The position numbers were made by a program, and so were the translations under genes. Of a DNA stretch of 64,000 nt, positions 10,926-21,832 are shown in pieces. Under the pieces are notes generated by a model, which was not told where the DNA came from, searched no databases, and saw only the letters and a program-made list of their open reading frames with translations. Within the stretch, counting starts at the first letter, position 1; each line of letters begins with the position of its first letter. Origin of the DNA: Protopterus annectens (Eukaryota; Chordata; Ceratodontiformes; Protopteridae); the NCBI RefSeq assembly GCF_019279795.1, contig NC_056726.1, positions 1,134,398,052 to 1,134,462,051 of the forward strand, given 5' to 3'.

Positions 10926-12095
10926 GTTGGTGAAAGTTGTAATTTTTTCACTATTTTCCATCTTTTCTCCACCACTTAGAATTGTTCTGGCTACCTCTCA
11001 ACCTCTTAGAGCAAGAAATGTGGACAATGCAATAATTAAGGTAGGAACAAAGGCCTAAAATAGGGACAATTTTTAAATATTGCTCTTACAAATTGAAAAA
11101 GTTGATAGAATAGCAGGTATTGCATTAGCATGAATTTTCTGAAGGATATAAAATCTGAAACTCAAATATCTGTCTTTGTTTTCTGACTTTAACCCTCAAT
11201 GATTTGCCAGAAAACCATAATTTTATGAGAAACTGACCAAAAATATGATGCAAAAACCTGGACATTCTGTGAAAATCTGCACAGCTGAGAAGTATGCCTG
11301 CTAGGAGGTTATGTTATACTTTTTGGTGATCCTTATGTAACCCTTCCTGTGTAGAAGTTGGGTTGATTGATGTGGGATTGTCTGCTTTTTTTTTTCTGGT
11401 TCCTCATTTTAGGAAGGGGACCAGTGTTATCAGACAGTTGCTAATGACTAACCCAGCATACTAGAAGCTCTAGAAGCAGGCCATCGGCTAACCTGTCAGG
11501 GCCTTTTGAATTGCTTGTGTCTGTTATTCTTTTTCTCTCTAAATGCATCCAGGTTTGCCTGTAAGTACTTATGACTTCTAGCCTCATCTTTTTCATACCG
11601 GTACTTGTGTTCCATCCTGTCTGTGTATAATGAAATAAGGAGCTCTTTCAGTATATCCACCTGCTATCTCACTTTATACTTCTCTTTATTTTCCACAAAT
11701 TGTCACAGCTGCACTTTCTTAAATTCCTTTATAAATTATTTTACATAAGGCCTATACCCTTTGTTTCTATATAGAGTTCTGTCAGTCTGTCATGCTTCAC
11801 TGGTTGACTTCAGCTTTCTGTTTTACATCCACAACAAACATTTTGTTATGAACTGAATGGCATGACTGTCACCTGCAGAAGAGCACACAGATGATTACAA
11901 CACAGCAAAATAATACATGATTTCTATAAAAAAAAACACTTGTTTATGCATTACTACTTTTTCATGATTCTCTTTAAACAAATATTTTGGTACATTTTAT
12001 CTGTAATACAATTGCATAATTATTCTTGCAACATGTTTATATGTATCATTGAGTAGAAGTTGTGTTTAGCAAATGTCAGAGTTCCGAATATGTAG
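10926..12095. other. No confident gene; possible very old LINE on minus strand
   Basis: Around 11440-11520 the minus strand reads KGPDRLADGLLLEL, loosely like the 'K.PGPDGL' start of a LINE RT, but nothing else around it can be aligned. The rest is AT-rich and featureless. Confidence 0.25.
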
Positions 12096-12232
12096 AGGTT
12101 CATAGATTACTACTAGGCTAACTGACCTTGTGGGCCATTTTTAAGCCTAGCCAATTACCCATGTAAGAATCAAACCCTGTATTCTGTGTTTGTAAGGTAA
12201 ACACTTTAACCATTATGTCAGCCTCCCAGCAT
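12096..12232 (-). mobile_element. SINE-B copy 1 (tRNA head, LINE-A-like tail)
   Basis: The reverse complement starts GAGGCTGACATAATGGTTAAAG, has a B box GGTTTGATTCTTAC, then GGCTAGGCTTAAAAATGGCC and ends CTAGTAGTAATCTATGAACCT. The tail follows the LINE-A 3' end (compare 33763-33830), including the terminal ATGAACCT motif. Confidence 0.75.
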
Positions 12233-12835
12233 GTAATCTCATATCTATAACTATTACACAGTCTAAAATATGCTGTTGATGAGGACCACATGCATCTGAT
12301 CTCTCTATTTATGCCATCCTGGGTAACCAGATATTACATGTTGTCAGAAGTAAATAAAATAAGTCATTTAATATTTTATTTGAGATATGTGAACCACCTA
12401 GTGGCATATCTGGTTGGAGTAAGTTATTTGAGAACTGTGAATCTAGAAATTCAAGTTATTCTTAAGTTTCATTATTAACTGTGTAAAATGGCTCAGAATA
12501 CTGAAAAGTTACAATGTGCTACGAAAGTGCAAGTCAGATTAGAAGCAGCCTGAAATTTTTGTAATATATCTGAGTTCTGAGAGGCAGAAAGCGAAACCAT
12601 TGTGATGATGGACAAATCTTTCAAAGTTGCATAGAGGGGTGTGGGGGGGCAAAGCCCCTCACATCGGTGGGTATAGTTTTGTTTTGTTTAGTTTTTTTTT
12701 CGGGTTGGCCAAGTGGTTACTTACCTTGTGTGAAAAGTCGGTATTCCAGGTGTCGGATTTCTGAAGTAGCCAGTGGGAGTCGGATAAGTAAAACTTTGGT
12801 CTACTGAAGTAGACCCAAATATATATATATACATG
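12233..12835. other. No gene recognised
   Basis: AT-rich. A 62-residue open frame at 12290-12478 has no recognisable motif. A short guanine-rich stretch (12636-12650) and a small TA run (12820-12842) are present. Confidence 0.35.
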
Positions 12836-13042
12836 TATATATAGGTTATAAGTAATAGGCTAGCTGCCCTTGTGGACCATTTTAAACCTAAGAATTTCCC
12901 TCAAAGGTGAAAATTAAACTCTGCAACTTGTGACTATGAGGTAAACACCTTAACCATTATGTTAAAGCACACACACTCACCACACAACCATTGAACCTTG
13001 TGTCTGTGAAGTAAACACCTTAACCATTATGCCAACGCACAC
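12836..13042 (-). mobile_element. SINE-B copy 2 with a duplicated tRNA-like head
   Basis: The plus strand starts with the LINE-A-like tail complement (TAGGTTATAAGTAATAGGCTAG), then the complement of a tRNA-like head ending near 12970. A second head-like segment (12995-13042) repeats '(G/A)GTAAACACCTTAACCATTATG'. Minus-strand order is therefore head-head-tail, a dimeric SINE or two overlapping insertions. Confidence 0.65.
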
Positions 13043-13139
13043 TCACACATGCACTGCAACATCAGGGTTGCATCTGAGTCTATTACTGCCTATGTTACTG
13101 AATTAAATAATTGAACCAAAGACTGTGAACTTGGTGAGT

Positions 13140-13383
13140 TATATGATTCATATCTTTTTGTATTTATTTAACCAGGAAATTCCAAATTTGAATGAAGCCA
13201 ATTTTCAGCAGAGGCCTGGGGAGAAATACTTCAGACACATGTCTTTGCGACTTGGGAGGAAACTCACACAAATGCAGGGAGAACATGCAGACTCCACCCA
13301 GAAGGCACCAAAGCCAAGAACTGAACTAGAGAAGCTCTTGCTGTGAGGCAGCAACACTACCACTGCACCACTATGCCATCCCA
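13140..13383 (-). mobile_element. SINE-C copy 1 (tRNA-derived SINE)
   Basis: The reverse complement begins GGGATGGCATAGTGGTGCAGTGG with TGCTGCCTCACAGCAAGAG, i.e. a tRNA-like head with an altered B box. It continues with GTGGAGTCTGCATGTTCTCCC and GTGAGTTTCCTCCCAAGTCG. This head-plus-body layout is a SINE type widespread in fishes and other non-amniote vertebrates. The A in CAGTGG and the CTCACAGCAAG segment are well preserved. Confidence 0.7.
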
Positions 13384-13674
13384 TAACTGGTACCAAAAAT
13401 GATCAAATGTGGCAAATGGGACAGATACCTGGGATAATCAGATTTAATGTTTAATAAAGTGAGTCAAACTGCCTAATAACAAGTAAAAGAGAAAACTGAA
13501 TAATCTGATGTTTTAAAGTGGCTTGTGAGATGGTTAATCGAAGTAAAAGCAATGATATGAGAAGTTTTTGACAATATGAGAATGAAAATATAACAAACAG
13601 AAAACCTAGTATAGCAGGTTCTCTATAAACATGATAAAAACAAATGTTCTGCAATTAATAAAGCCTATGCAAAA

Positions 13675-13815
13675 TGTAGCAGCATGCAGGCTGATAGAAG
13701 GGTTTCTACTTCTCAGCACCAAGTCTGAGGTTCAATCCCGACATCCCGCTACTGTCTGTGTTCAGTCTGCTTGCTCTCTCACTGTCTGCATGGGCTTTTG
13801 TGAGGTACTCTGATT
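13675..13815 (+). mobile_element. SINE-C copy 2
   Basis: A B box GAGGTTCAATCCCGACATC is followed by TGTGTTCAGTCTGCTTGCTCTCTC and TGTCTGCATGGGCTTTTGTGAGGTACTCTG. This is the same body as SINE-C copy 1 in the opposite orientation. The A-box end is eroded. Confidence 0.6.
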
Positions 13816-13983
13816 ATATCACACTTCTACAAAACATACTGATGACTGACAACTCTAAAGTGTCCATATGTATTATATATACCCTTCCTCTCATGGCCCA
13901 GGCCATGGCTGAAAGGGTCTGTGAACCTGTTTACTTACCTAGTTTGCACATTTTAAAAAAATCCATTTGTTAAATACTAGGTA

Positions 13984-14108
13984 AATAGCTAAGTAATAAG
14001 CTAGCAGCCCTTGCAGACCGTTTTAAGCATAGCCAATTTTCCATTAAAGGTAAGAATCAAACTCTGTATCTTGGATGCAAACACCTTATCAATTATGCTA
14101 ATTCCCAA
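13984..14108 (-). mobile_element. SINE-B copy 3
   Basis: The plus strand carries the tail complement AAGTAATAAGCTAGCAGCCC, then TAAGCATAGCCAATTTTCCAT and the tRNA-like head complement AATCAAACTCTGTATCTTGG...TATCAATTATGCTAATTCCC. It is colinear with copies 1 and 2 and more diverged. Confidence 0.65.
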
Positions 14109-14740
14109 CCTCAACACAGCTCACATTTTTGGTGAAAGAGGTTAGATCAGTTATATATTTTATTTTTTCTTTGATGGCACTAATCCATTTGGACCAGATT
14201 CAGTGTCATCTCATGACTACAAACTATTCAAAAAAAAAAGATTATATTTAGCTACAAGGTACAAAGAATAATATACAATAGTGTAACACAGAAAGATATT
14301 AAAGAAGCAAAGACTAATCATATTAGTTTATTTACAAAATACAGTTTACAGCAGTACAATCCAAAAGGTTGTACAAGGTGGCAGTGATAAACACATAATA
14401 TACATGGAAATATCATGTAAAGAGACACAAGTATAAATTATTTTGATAGCTACAGTGAATACTCATAACTTCTAATACCATAGATGTTTGTTCAATTTTT
14501 TTTTAGAGGACAGCCTATTGTTAATATATATCCAGGCTGTGAAAGAGAAGGGCATATGGGGCAACGAAGATTTGAAGTGGGAGTGCGTTAGACTGGCATG
14601 AATGGAGGGTTGATGGCAGTAAAGATATGAAGGATTATGCACATATGAAAATACATGTTTGGATGATCCTGTTGTCCAGGAAGCAGTTACATTATTTTTG
14701 TTTAATGTGTAATGGTCACTTTTGGAATCACCTTTGTTTT
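14109..14740. other. No feature recognised
   Basis: AT-rich spacer. It contains nothing beyond homopolymer runs until the LINE-C reading begins near 14741. Confidence 0.35.
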
Positions 14741-15960
14741 ACAATTAATTTAACAGCCATTGAAACCTGGTTATCAGATTCTCAATTAATACTCAACCCT
14801 CGCTCCCCAAAAAACAACTTATGCTCTTTCACTCCTCCAAAGCTACAGATCCCATTCCCCCTTTTACAATTATCACCTCTGACAACACCCATAACATACC
14901 AGTTGCATACACCACGCTACTAGGTGTCATCATCGATCAAAATCTGAAATTCAACAAATGTATAGCTCAAGCCATAACAAAAGTGCATAAAAAAGTAAAA
15001 AACTAGGTACACTCTATACATGTAAAAAATATCTGATCCACAATAGTCAATCTATCATATAAGACCCCACCTACTCTCTACATTACTCTATGCATCCCAT
15101 GTTTTAGTTAACCTAACTAAAGGTGACTTAAACTATCCACTTGTTACAACAAGATAGTGAAATTTTCTACTGATTCTTCCTATAGATCTCACCATTGTTT
15201 AGCCTTCAAAAACTTTCCTGGCTTGAGCTGCCAAACTTTCTGACCCTAAACCAACTCACTCTGGCTCACCAAATTCTCTACCATCCCAACAAAACCTCAA
15301 CCTTACATGGCTTAATTAATCACTACTCCAATAGCTGATTGCTAAGGTACACCAAGAAAGGGCTAGTCAACATTTCTAAAAGCAGATACATCTCAGGAGA
15401 CTCCCTTTACTCCTGCACTATTGCAAAAATGTGGAACTCCCTCCCACTTGAAATCAGGACTCAGGCAAGCAAAATTAGTTTCAAAAATCAACTAAAATGC
15501 TACCTCACCAAGTCTTGGATATGTACATGCCTGACCCGGGTTAACTCCTTCAAACCCTTGCTCTATCTCCAACACCCCCTCTATGCAGGATCTCAACACT
15601 GCTTGCTGTAGAATCAACCATATACAACCCCAGGTAATACAAACTATACCATACTTCATGATATTATGTATTAAGTTTCTTTTCTGACAAATGTTGATAT
15701 TATGTATTAAGTTACTCTTCTGGAGAATGTTGTTATACATAGCTATGACGTGTATATCTATGTTTCTGCCTATACAACTTATACTCTTGTGAGGCTGTCT
15801 AACAAATTTTGTATATTTATTTTGTAAAATATTGTACACTGATGGTTTAACGTAATATATGAAGCTTTTCTTCTCGGGTTTCTGCTGAAAACGGGCAACC
15901 TTGCCCAGTCGGACTTTACCGGTAAACAAATGTAAAATAAATAAATAAAATAAAATACAC
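14741..15960 (+). pseudogene. LINE-C: non-LTR retrotransposon RT C-terminus and 3' end
   Basis: Peptides in order: LTAIETWLSDSQLILNP (the 'W...N.L.LNP.KT' region just after YADD), then LGVIIDQNLKFNKCI (typical 'LGV.ID..L.F..HI'), a degraded middle, and AKMWNSLPLEIRTQA...FKNQLKCYL at 15420-15510 (typical LINE C-terminus). The 3' UTR ends GAAAACGGGCAACCTTGCCC...GGTAAACAAATG and an (AAAT)n tail. The 3' end resembles 41640-41740. The 5' part is missing. A CR1/L2/Jockey-like position is inferred. Confidence 0.75.
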
Positions 15961-17018
15961 TTCCAATTATACTCCTCATGTTAAAGTTGCAAGTAGTTTC
16001 ACCAAAAATGTAGACTTTAATGTGCTGTTTGATTTTTTTTTTAGTTTCACTGTTTATTTAATTTTTCTCACTAACCACACCCACAATATGATGTCACGGT
16101 GGAGATTGAGCAATGATCTTCATAGATCTGTAAAACATTATGGGTAATTAAAACAAATTATTTCTTTAGACAGACAGTTTCTTACTTACATTATGGTTTC
16201 ACTACTACATCATCTCATATGTTATTTTTCAGTGTTTGGTGTTCCACCTGCAATAATTAATTTACAACTTGTATTTCTAGGAAAGAAAAAAACTAGTACT
16301 GACTCATCTAATATGGAAATACAGTAGCCTATAAATGAATTAAGGCAGTGAAAGATTTTAAGGTCAGTCTTTCATGATATCTTGGCAGGGATTTTCAGCA
16401 CTGAGAAAAAATACAGCAGGTTGTCCTTATTGGCACTTTTTGAATCAAAAATTATATAAGTCGGTATTGTATATTTTAAGTTGGTTATATCCAACTTCAA
16501 AGGTTTGTTACCTACACTTGCTTTAGAACATGACCAATACACTTCAAATAAGAAGACTTTCGGATTTCAGTGGAATTGGAGGAAGGAGGAGATAGATTTA
16601 ATGTTGGTTTGAATGGATGACCAAATTTTGGGGAGAAGTAATGAGAATATGTAATCAGTGAAGTCTCGAAATAATGTCATTAGTGACGTTCTGAAATAAA
16701 GTCTATTGAAATAATATCATGAAAAAAATGAGTTGTTTGTGGACATGGGTTTTAATGACACTGTGCACAGCAATTTGTTGTTACTGATAGAAAAGTATTT
16801 AGAAATTTGGGAAGATAAGCTTAAAATTAATTACCAAGGTGGGGCCCTTGCACTAAACACTGGTTCCCAGAGTAATGCAGAGTAATGTAGAGTAGAGCAG
16901 TGATCGCTTAGATATTTTGCTCCTGAATGTGAGCTGTCTGAAGCAGCCGCTGTGAAAACTGCCTGCTTATTCAGGTCATTAAAGCCGAATGGACATGAGG
17001 TGCTTATGCGCAGTGGGA
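15961..17018. other. No feature recognised
   Basis: No coding or repeat signal was recognised in this AT-rich kilobase. Confidence 0.35.
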
Positions 17019-17510
17019 TCTATTTCACATGACTGAAAACTCAAAATACTGAGTTTCATTTGATTGATGCCACCATACCTAATTTTCAAAATACTGAAAA
17101 CTCATTTGACTGAGTCTCATTATACTGAAAGCTTACAATGCTGAATTTCAAAATACTGAATTTTAAGCTATAGACATGCAGACTTACAACACCAAAGACT
17201 AACTCTTTTCAAAACTTAAAAACTGTGAGGTGTGGGGAACATAGGCCTCCACCTAGTTTGGTTTTATATCGTCTGGTTTCTGTTAAGAGGCTAAGTAAGT
17301 AGTTTTTAAGTTTTGGAAAGAGTTATTCTTTGGTGTTGTAAGTCTGCATGTCTATGGCTTAAAATTCAGCATTTTGAAATGCAGCATTTTAAGCTTTTGG
17401 TGTAATACGACTCAGTCAAATGAATTTTCAGTATTTTGGAAGTAAGGTATTGTGGTCTCAGTCAAATGAAATTCAATATTTTGAGTTTTCCGTCATGTGA
17501 AGTAGATTTG
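17019..17510. repeat. Foldback (MITE-like) element with about 200-bp inverted arms
   Basis: The left arm starts ATCTATTTCACATGACTGAAAA and proceeds through CAAAATACTGAGTTTCATTTGA to GACATGCAGACTTACAACACC. The right arm is its inverse (GGTGTTGTAAGTCTGCATGTC ... CATGTGAAGTAGAT). A short centre holds GTGTGGGGAACATAGGCCTCC. No coding capacity. The theme 'ACTGAAAACTCA...CATTTCACTGA' links it to the larger foldbacks at 21.8 and 43.7 kb. Confidence 0.85.
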
Positions 17511-17560
17511 AGATGTATGAGTCATGTTTTAATATCATAAATCATGAAACAAGATATTTA

Positions 17561-18200
17561 AGCAATAACCCACGCCTGGGTGTGGGTAATGCAGGATTTA
17601 CCCATTCTTGGTGTGGTTTGGTCACGAGGGTGAAGCCCGAGTGGCCAAACAAAGACAACTGTGGGTAAATCCAGCATTACCCACACCCAGAAGTGGGTTA
17701 TTGCTATTATACAATGACATTATTTAAGAAGAAATATACTTACTTTTCTTAAATAATGGCATTGTATAATGCCTCCATGCTGCCCTTCCGCAGCTGTCCG
17801 GTATTCTGCGGCAGTTCTGATGTACTGCCCGTGCATATGCTTATGCAGTACATCAGAGCTGCGTGTGGAAGCAACGGAGAAAGGAAAATCTCTGTTGCTT
17901 TTTAAAAGGTGTCTTGCTATGTTAAAAGAGTTTAACAAAGAGAGACAGCTTTAAAAAAAGCAACAGAGAAAGGAAGATCTCCATTGCTTTTCTTAAGATA
18001 TCTCACTATGTTAAACCCATTTAACATCGCGAGATTACAGCAGCAGAGCTCTTCTATTCTCCGTTGCTGTCTAACACACAAAAAAAAAGACTTATACCAA
18101 TTTTTCCATTAGTATAAGTCTGATTTACAAAGGGCACACTGACCAATAAGCGTGCATGTTTTGGAATATTAATGGGGGAGGGGTGTCATTGTATAATATA
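17561..18200. repeat. Hairpin-chain element, tandem copy 1
   Basis: Successive independent palindromes lie end to end: 17561-17705 (AGCAATAACCCAC.../...GTGGGTTATTGCT), 17706-17770 (23-nt arms with one mismatch), 17813-17860 (AGTTCTGATGTACTGC arms), 17869-17900 (AAGCAACGGAGA arms), about 17910-17945, about 17957-17990, about 17995-18037 and 18090-18121 (GACTTATAC arms). No protein coding is apparent. It is non-autonomous and its class is unknown to me. Confidence 0.85.
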
Positions 18201-18760
18201 GCAGTAACCCACGCCTGGGTATGGGTAATGCTGGATTTACCCATGGTTGGCGTGGTTTGGTCACGATGGCGAAGCCCGAGGGACCAAACAAAGCCAACCG
18301 TGGGTAAATCTAGCATTACCCACACCCAGAAGTGGGTTATTGCTATTATACAATGACATTATTTAAGAAAAAAAATAATTACTTTTCTTAAATAATGGCA
18401 TTGTATAATGCCTCCTTGCTGCCTTTCCGCAGCTGTCTGGTATTCTGCGGCAATTCTGATGTACTGTGCATGCGTATGCCTATGCAGTACATCAGAGCTG
18501 TGGGCAAAAGCAATGGAGAAAGCAAGATCTCCATTGCTTTTTAAAAACTGTTTCGCTATGTTAAATGGGTTTAACATAGCGAGACAGGCTGTAAACAGCA
18601 ATGGAGATCTTGCATTCTCCGTTGCTGTGAAAAAAAAAAAAAAAAAAGAGTTATACTAATGGAAAAAGTCCGGGAGACTGGACCTTTTTCCATTACTATA
18701 ACTCCGATTTACAACATGCACGCTGATTTTGGAATATTAATGGGGGGGTCATGGTATAAT
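18201..18760. repeat. Hairpin-chain element, tandem copy 2
   Basis: A second copy repeats the same series of palindromes in the same order and orientation, offset by 640 bp, with point differences and a shorter middle. Both copies end in TTTTGGAATATTAATGGGGG followed by GTCAT(T/G)GTATAATA. Confidence 0.85.
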
Positions 18761-19670
18761 AAGAAAGTTATAACCATGATGCACATATCTCCACCTGGGG
18801 GAACCCAAGTCCTCATGAGATTTGCTGAAATGATACAGTATCTTTTGAATTTTTTTTTCCAAACATGCTGTATGTGACTTTATTACTAAGAAAAGTATCA
18901 GAACATACTTTGTAATGTTAATGGACCACAAAGCCTAAAAAAAAAACCTTTGAAATTCTTAAACAGAACCACTAACATGAAGTCTTCTGTCAGTTGTAGG
19001 TACCAGTTAGACTATATTACTGTATGGAATCTGCAAGAAAGAAGACAATGTGTTTTTACGAATCTTTATGGAATTCTAGAAAAGATATGCACATACTGAA
19101 AACAGTTGACTGTGACATTATATGCATGAGAAAAGTTTCATGAATGCTAATTTTATAGGAAAACTAGTCTATTGGAAACAGAATGTCAGCAGAATATATT
19201 TGAGAGTTCCTATTAGAGGGCATTGGGGGACTGCAAAGAATGTTGTTGAAAATGCATAAATATGACTTAGTTATGAAGTATAAGCCAGAAAGAAGTGAGC
19301 ACGAGTGGCTACTGAGTACAAACCAGCCTGCAGGCCAAGTGAGCCAGTTTTGATCAGTAGCCCAGGCATCTGTAGATGAAGACAGGAAAAGGGAATGTTG
19401 AGGCTTGACCTATTCACCTCTTTTTTAAATGAAAGACAGAGATGACATGACATCAGAGCAAGTCATTCTTATAAGGCAAAGTGATCTCTGACACTATGAA
19501 TGACAGCTGTAGGCAGTAGGACCTCCCTGTAACATATGAAACCAGAAGATGCAATTAACAGTGGCTCCTTGAATCACTCTCATCTTGCACCCTGACATCA
19601 TCAATATGGGACAATTTGTTCCCCAGCCTGGAGAGGTTAAACATCATAGTAGTGCTTTAAAAATATTGCA
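18761..19670. other. No feature recognised
   Basis: AT-rich DNA without recognised genes or repeats. Confidence 0.35.
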
Positions 19671-19671
19671 C

Positions 19672-20019
19672 CTCACAAGAAATCCACAACAGCTGGAAAG
19701 GCTACAGAAATACCTCACTAAAAGAATCACAGGCCTAAAGCAGATGCCCTATGCTGACCGTCTAAAAAAACTCCAGCTATACTCTGTGGCATATCATCTA
19801 CTCAGAGTCAATCTCTGCTTAACATACAAGGCCATGTCAAACCATGACCTGTTGGATATGCTCCACTTAAAAAATCCCAATCCTTCAGAGCCACATGCAC
19901 CAGGGATCTAAACCTTGTCATCACAATGAACAAAACATGCTGGAGGGATAGGTTCCTGACCCAGAGACTCCCCATACTCTGGAATAGACTGCCCATACAT
20001 ATCAAGCAGAGTGAAAACA
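19672..20019 (+). pseudogene. LINE-A fragment (C-terminal RT region)
   Basis: It reads RNPQQLERLQKYLTKRITG, YADRLKKLQLYSVAYHLLR, LCLTYKAMSN and, in another frame, the NRLPIHIKQ region. It is colinear with 33.9-34.4 kb but on the opposite strand, and it stops abruptly before the family tail. PLE-2 begins just beyond. Confidence 0.8.
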
Positions 20020-20112
20020 TGTACTACAAAAGGAAGATACTCCATGACAATCGAAGCAAACCTCTCAAAATTATTTAAAAATACTTCTTTATTCCAACAA
20101 ATAAGTAAGAGC

Positions 20113-20144
20113 TGTCACGTCTCCACGGACGCTTCCTCAGACTT
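20113..20144 (-). ncRNA. Hammerhead ribozyme relic (PLE-2 3' end)
   Basis: On the minus strand AAGT (stem I) precedes CTGAGGA (first base 20140), an extra A, then stem II GCGTC/GACGT around CGTGGA. The last core block reads GACA instead of GAAA, a change at a conserved adenine that should abolish activity. AGCTCT replaces the usual AGCGCT, and ACTT pairs with AAGT. Confidence 0.55.
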
Positions 20145-20411
20145 TATAACAGTTACATTTAATTCAACATCTCTATAAATAGCATTCCCTTGTGATGAAA
20201 ACCAATTAAAAAAACTGATAAAAATCACATGTTGCTCATTCTTATAAAATTAACATAAAAGCATATATTAATATATATTAAATAATGCTTGAAGAATCTT
20301 ATAACAAGACTTATAAAAAGCTTCTTCATAATCATAAATAACATGTCTCTAAATAAATTTCTGATCCTTAAAAACATATATATATATATATATCTTAATG
20401 CCAGCTGAAAG

Positions 20412-21365
20412 TTAATGCTTTAGTGGTCTATCTATCAAGAAGGGTTTCAATGAAACCCTATCATTAAGGCCATGTCCTCTGTCAGCCTGTAGCCTAATAA
20501 TCCACTTCCCTTCTTCTTTCTCTGTATAGTTGCCTATATTGCCTAACCTTTCAGTGGCATGTATATGTTCTAAGACTAAAACCTTAAAACTATGTGTCAT
20601 ATCATTCTGTAGAACATGTTTAGCCAGGGCATTTCCTTCATTCTCCTTATTTATGGCATAAACATATTCCCTTATTCTTTCTCTTAGTGTTCTGTTAGTT
20701 TTACCTACATAGAAGCCACTACATTTTTGACATATAGCTAAATAAACTATATTCTTGGATTTGCAATCAGCATAATGGTCAACTGCATAGTTGTCATGTG
20801 TGTCTGGATGTTTAAAAGTATTTCCATTTAAAATAAAGTTACATTGGTTACAGCTACGACAGGCAAAGGTTCCTTTCCTAGATGAAATTGGTCCCTTCTT
20901 TGTATTGTGTTTATAGCATAGCATCCGTTTCAATGATTTAATGTTTCTATAGCTAAAGCTAGGATATGTGCTTACTAATTCCTTTATTTCCTCATCTAAT
21001 GTTAATATTCCCCAATTTTTCTTAATTATCTGTGTTATGATGCTATTATTATTAGTATAAGGAATGACTAATCTCTTCACTTTATTATGCTTAGTACTGC
21101 TTTTGCCTTGTCTCTTTACTTTATGAGGAAAATTATTATTCCTATTTATATATGGTTATCCAGCTTTCTCTCTTTCTACGTCTTGTAGAACTCTCAGATC
21201 TCTGCTATGATAACCCCTTTTCACAAAATCTTCCTGTATATTATTAATAGCTTCATTATAACGCCTATCTTCACTAGTAAGTCTTGAGTATCTGATTGCT
21301 TGATTTTTCACCATATTTCTATGCACCAAATTTTTTAATCTAAACAGTAACAATCCAAGTAGCAT
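20412..21365 (-). pseudogene. PLE-2 protein remnant: RT end, zinc cluster, GIY-YIG nuclease
   Basis: Two blocks are separated by a frame break near 21080-21156. The upstream block (NMVKNQAIRYSRLTSEDRR...DFVKRGY) matches the end of the RT domain. The downstream block of 222 residues has RKGTFACRSCNQC (zinc cluster), NIVYLAICQKCSGFYVGKTNRTLRERIREYV (GIY-YIG; the usual EH is EYV, so the conserved histidine is replaced by tyrosine), GNALAKH, and EEGKWIIRLQADRGHGLNDRVS. The catalytic RT core is absent. Confidence 0.85.
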
Positions 21366-21379
21366 AAAACAAAGTTCTA

Positions 21380-21425
21380 GGGTGGATAAACACTTTCGGT
21401 AAAAACCTTCTTCAGATCCTCACCC
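21380..21425 (-). ncRNA. Hammerhead ribozyme motif upstream of PLE-2
   Basis: On the minus strand GGGTGAGGAT precedes CTGAAGA (first base 21415), an extra A, stem II GGT/ACC around TTTT, GAAA (21397-21394), AGTGTT and T, then ATCCACCC. Stem I pairs GGAT/ATCC, then after a two-base bulge GGGT/ACCC: the longest stem I in the window. The core is intact; stem III is AGUGUU (wobble pairs). Sequence differs from the PLE-2 3' ribozyme, so it belongs to another PLE subfamily fused in the same orientation. Confidence 0.7.
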
Positions 21426-21440
21426 ATTAACCAGTGTATT

Positions 21441-21815
21441 TCCTTAAAAAGAGGACAGATAGCAAATCAGCAGAAATCCAGGAAGAAGCTGGACCAATAA
21501 GCTGATCATACTGAACCAACCATTTAGCATATCAAAACGACCAATATGATACTGTCAGAAACTATTTCTTCCAATCAGAGGCATACCAGTCTCCAAGCCA
21601 TTCATAATACCAGTATCTAATCACAGAAGAAGAAGGAACAATCAGCAAAATTCCAGGAACAAGCTTGACCAATGAACTATTCTTACTGAACCAACCTATC
21701 AGCATATCAAAAAGACCAATAGAAGACTATCAGAAACTGTTTCTTCCAGTCAGAAGCATGCCAGTCTCAAAAACCATTCATAACAATTTCTAATCACAGA
21801 AAAAGAAAAACCAAT
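21441..21815 (-). promoter_or_regulatory. CCAAT-box array in a 175-bp tandem duplication, with TATA-like box
   Basis: Upstream (minus strand) of the 21.4-kb ribozyme a TTTTTAAGG box lies 35 nt from the core. Beyond it are two tandem units with a period of 175 bp (from 21466 and 21641). Plus-strand CCAAT (ATTGG in element sense) occurs at 21494, 21541, 21571, 21669, 21716 and 21811; two pairs are exactly 175 apart. PLE-1 also has CCAAT just upstream of TATA. Promoter function is inferred. Confidence 0.55.
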
Positions 21816-21832
21816 CATACAGTGTGTGAGCC

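Larger units (their letters stand above)
20050..21375 (-). mobile_element. PLE-2: 5'-truncated Penelope-like element
   Basis: Minus-strand element: C-terminal coding remains (21365 to 20412), an AT-rich 3' region with a TA run (20371-20393), TATTTATA (first base 20181), a hammerhead relic (core 20140 to 20113) and AATAAA (first base 20093). The 5' end is truncated and abuts a different PLE terminal module at 21380. Confidence 0.82.
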
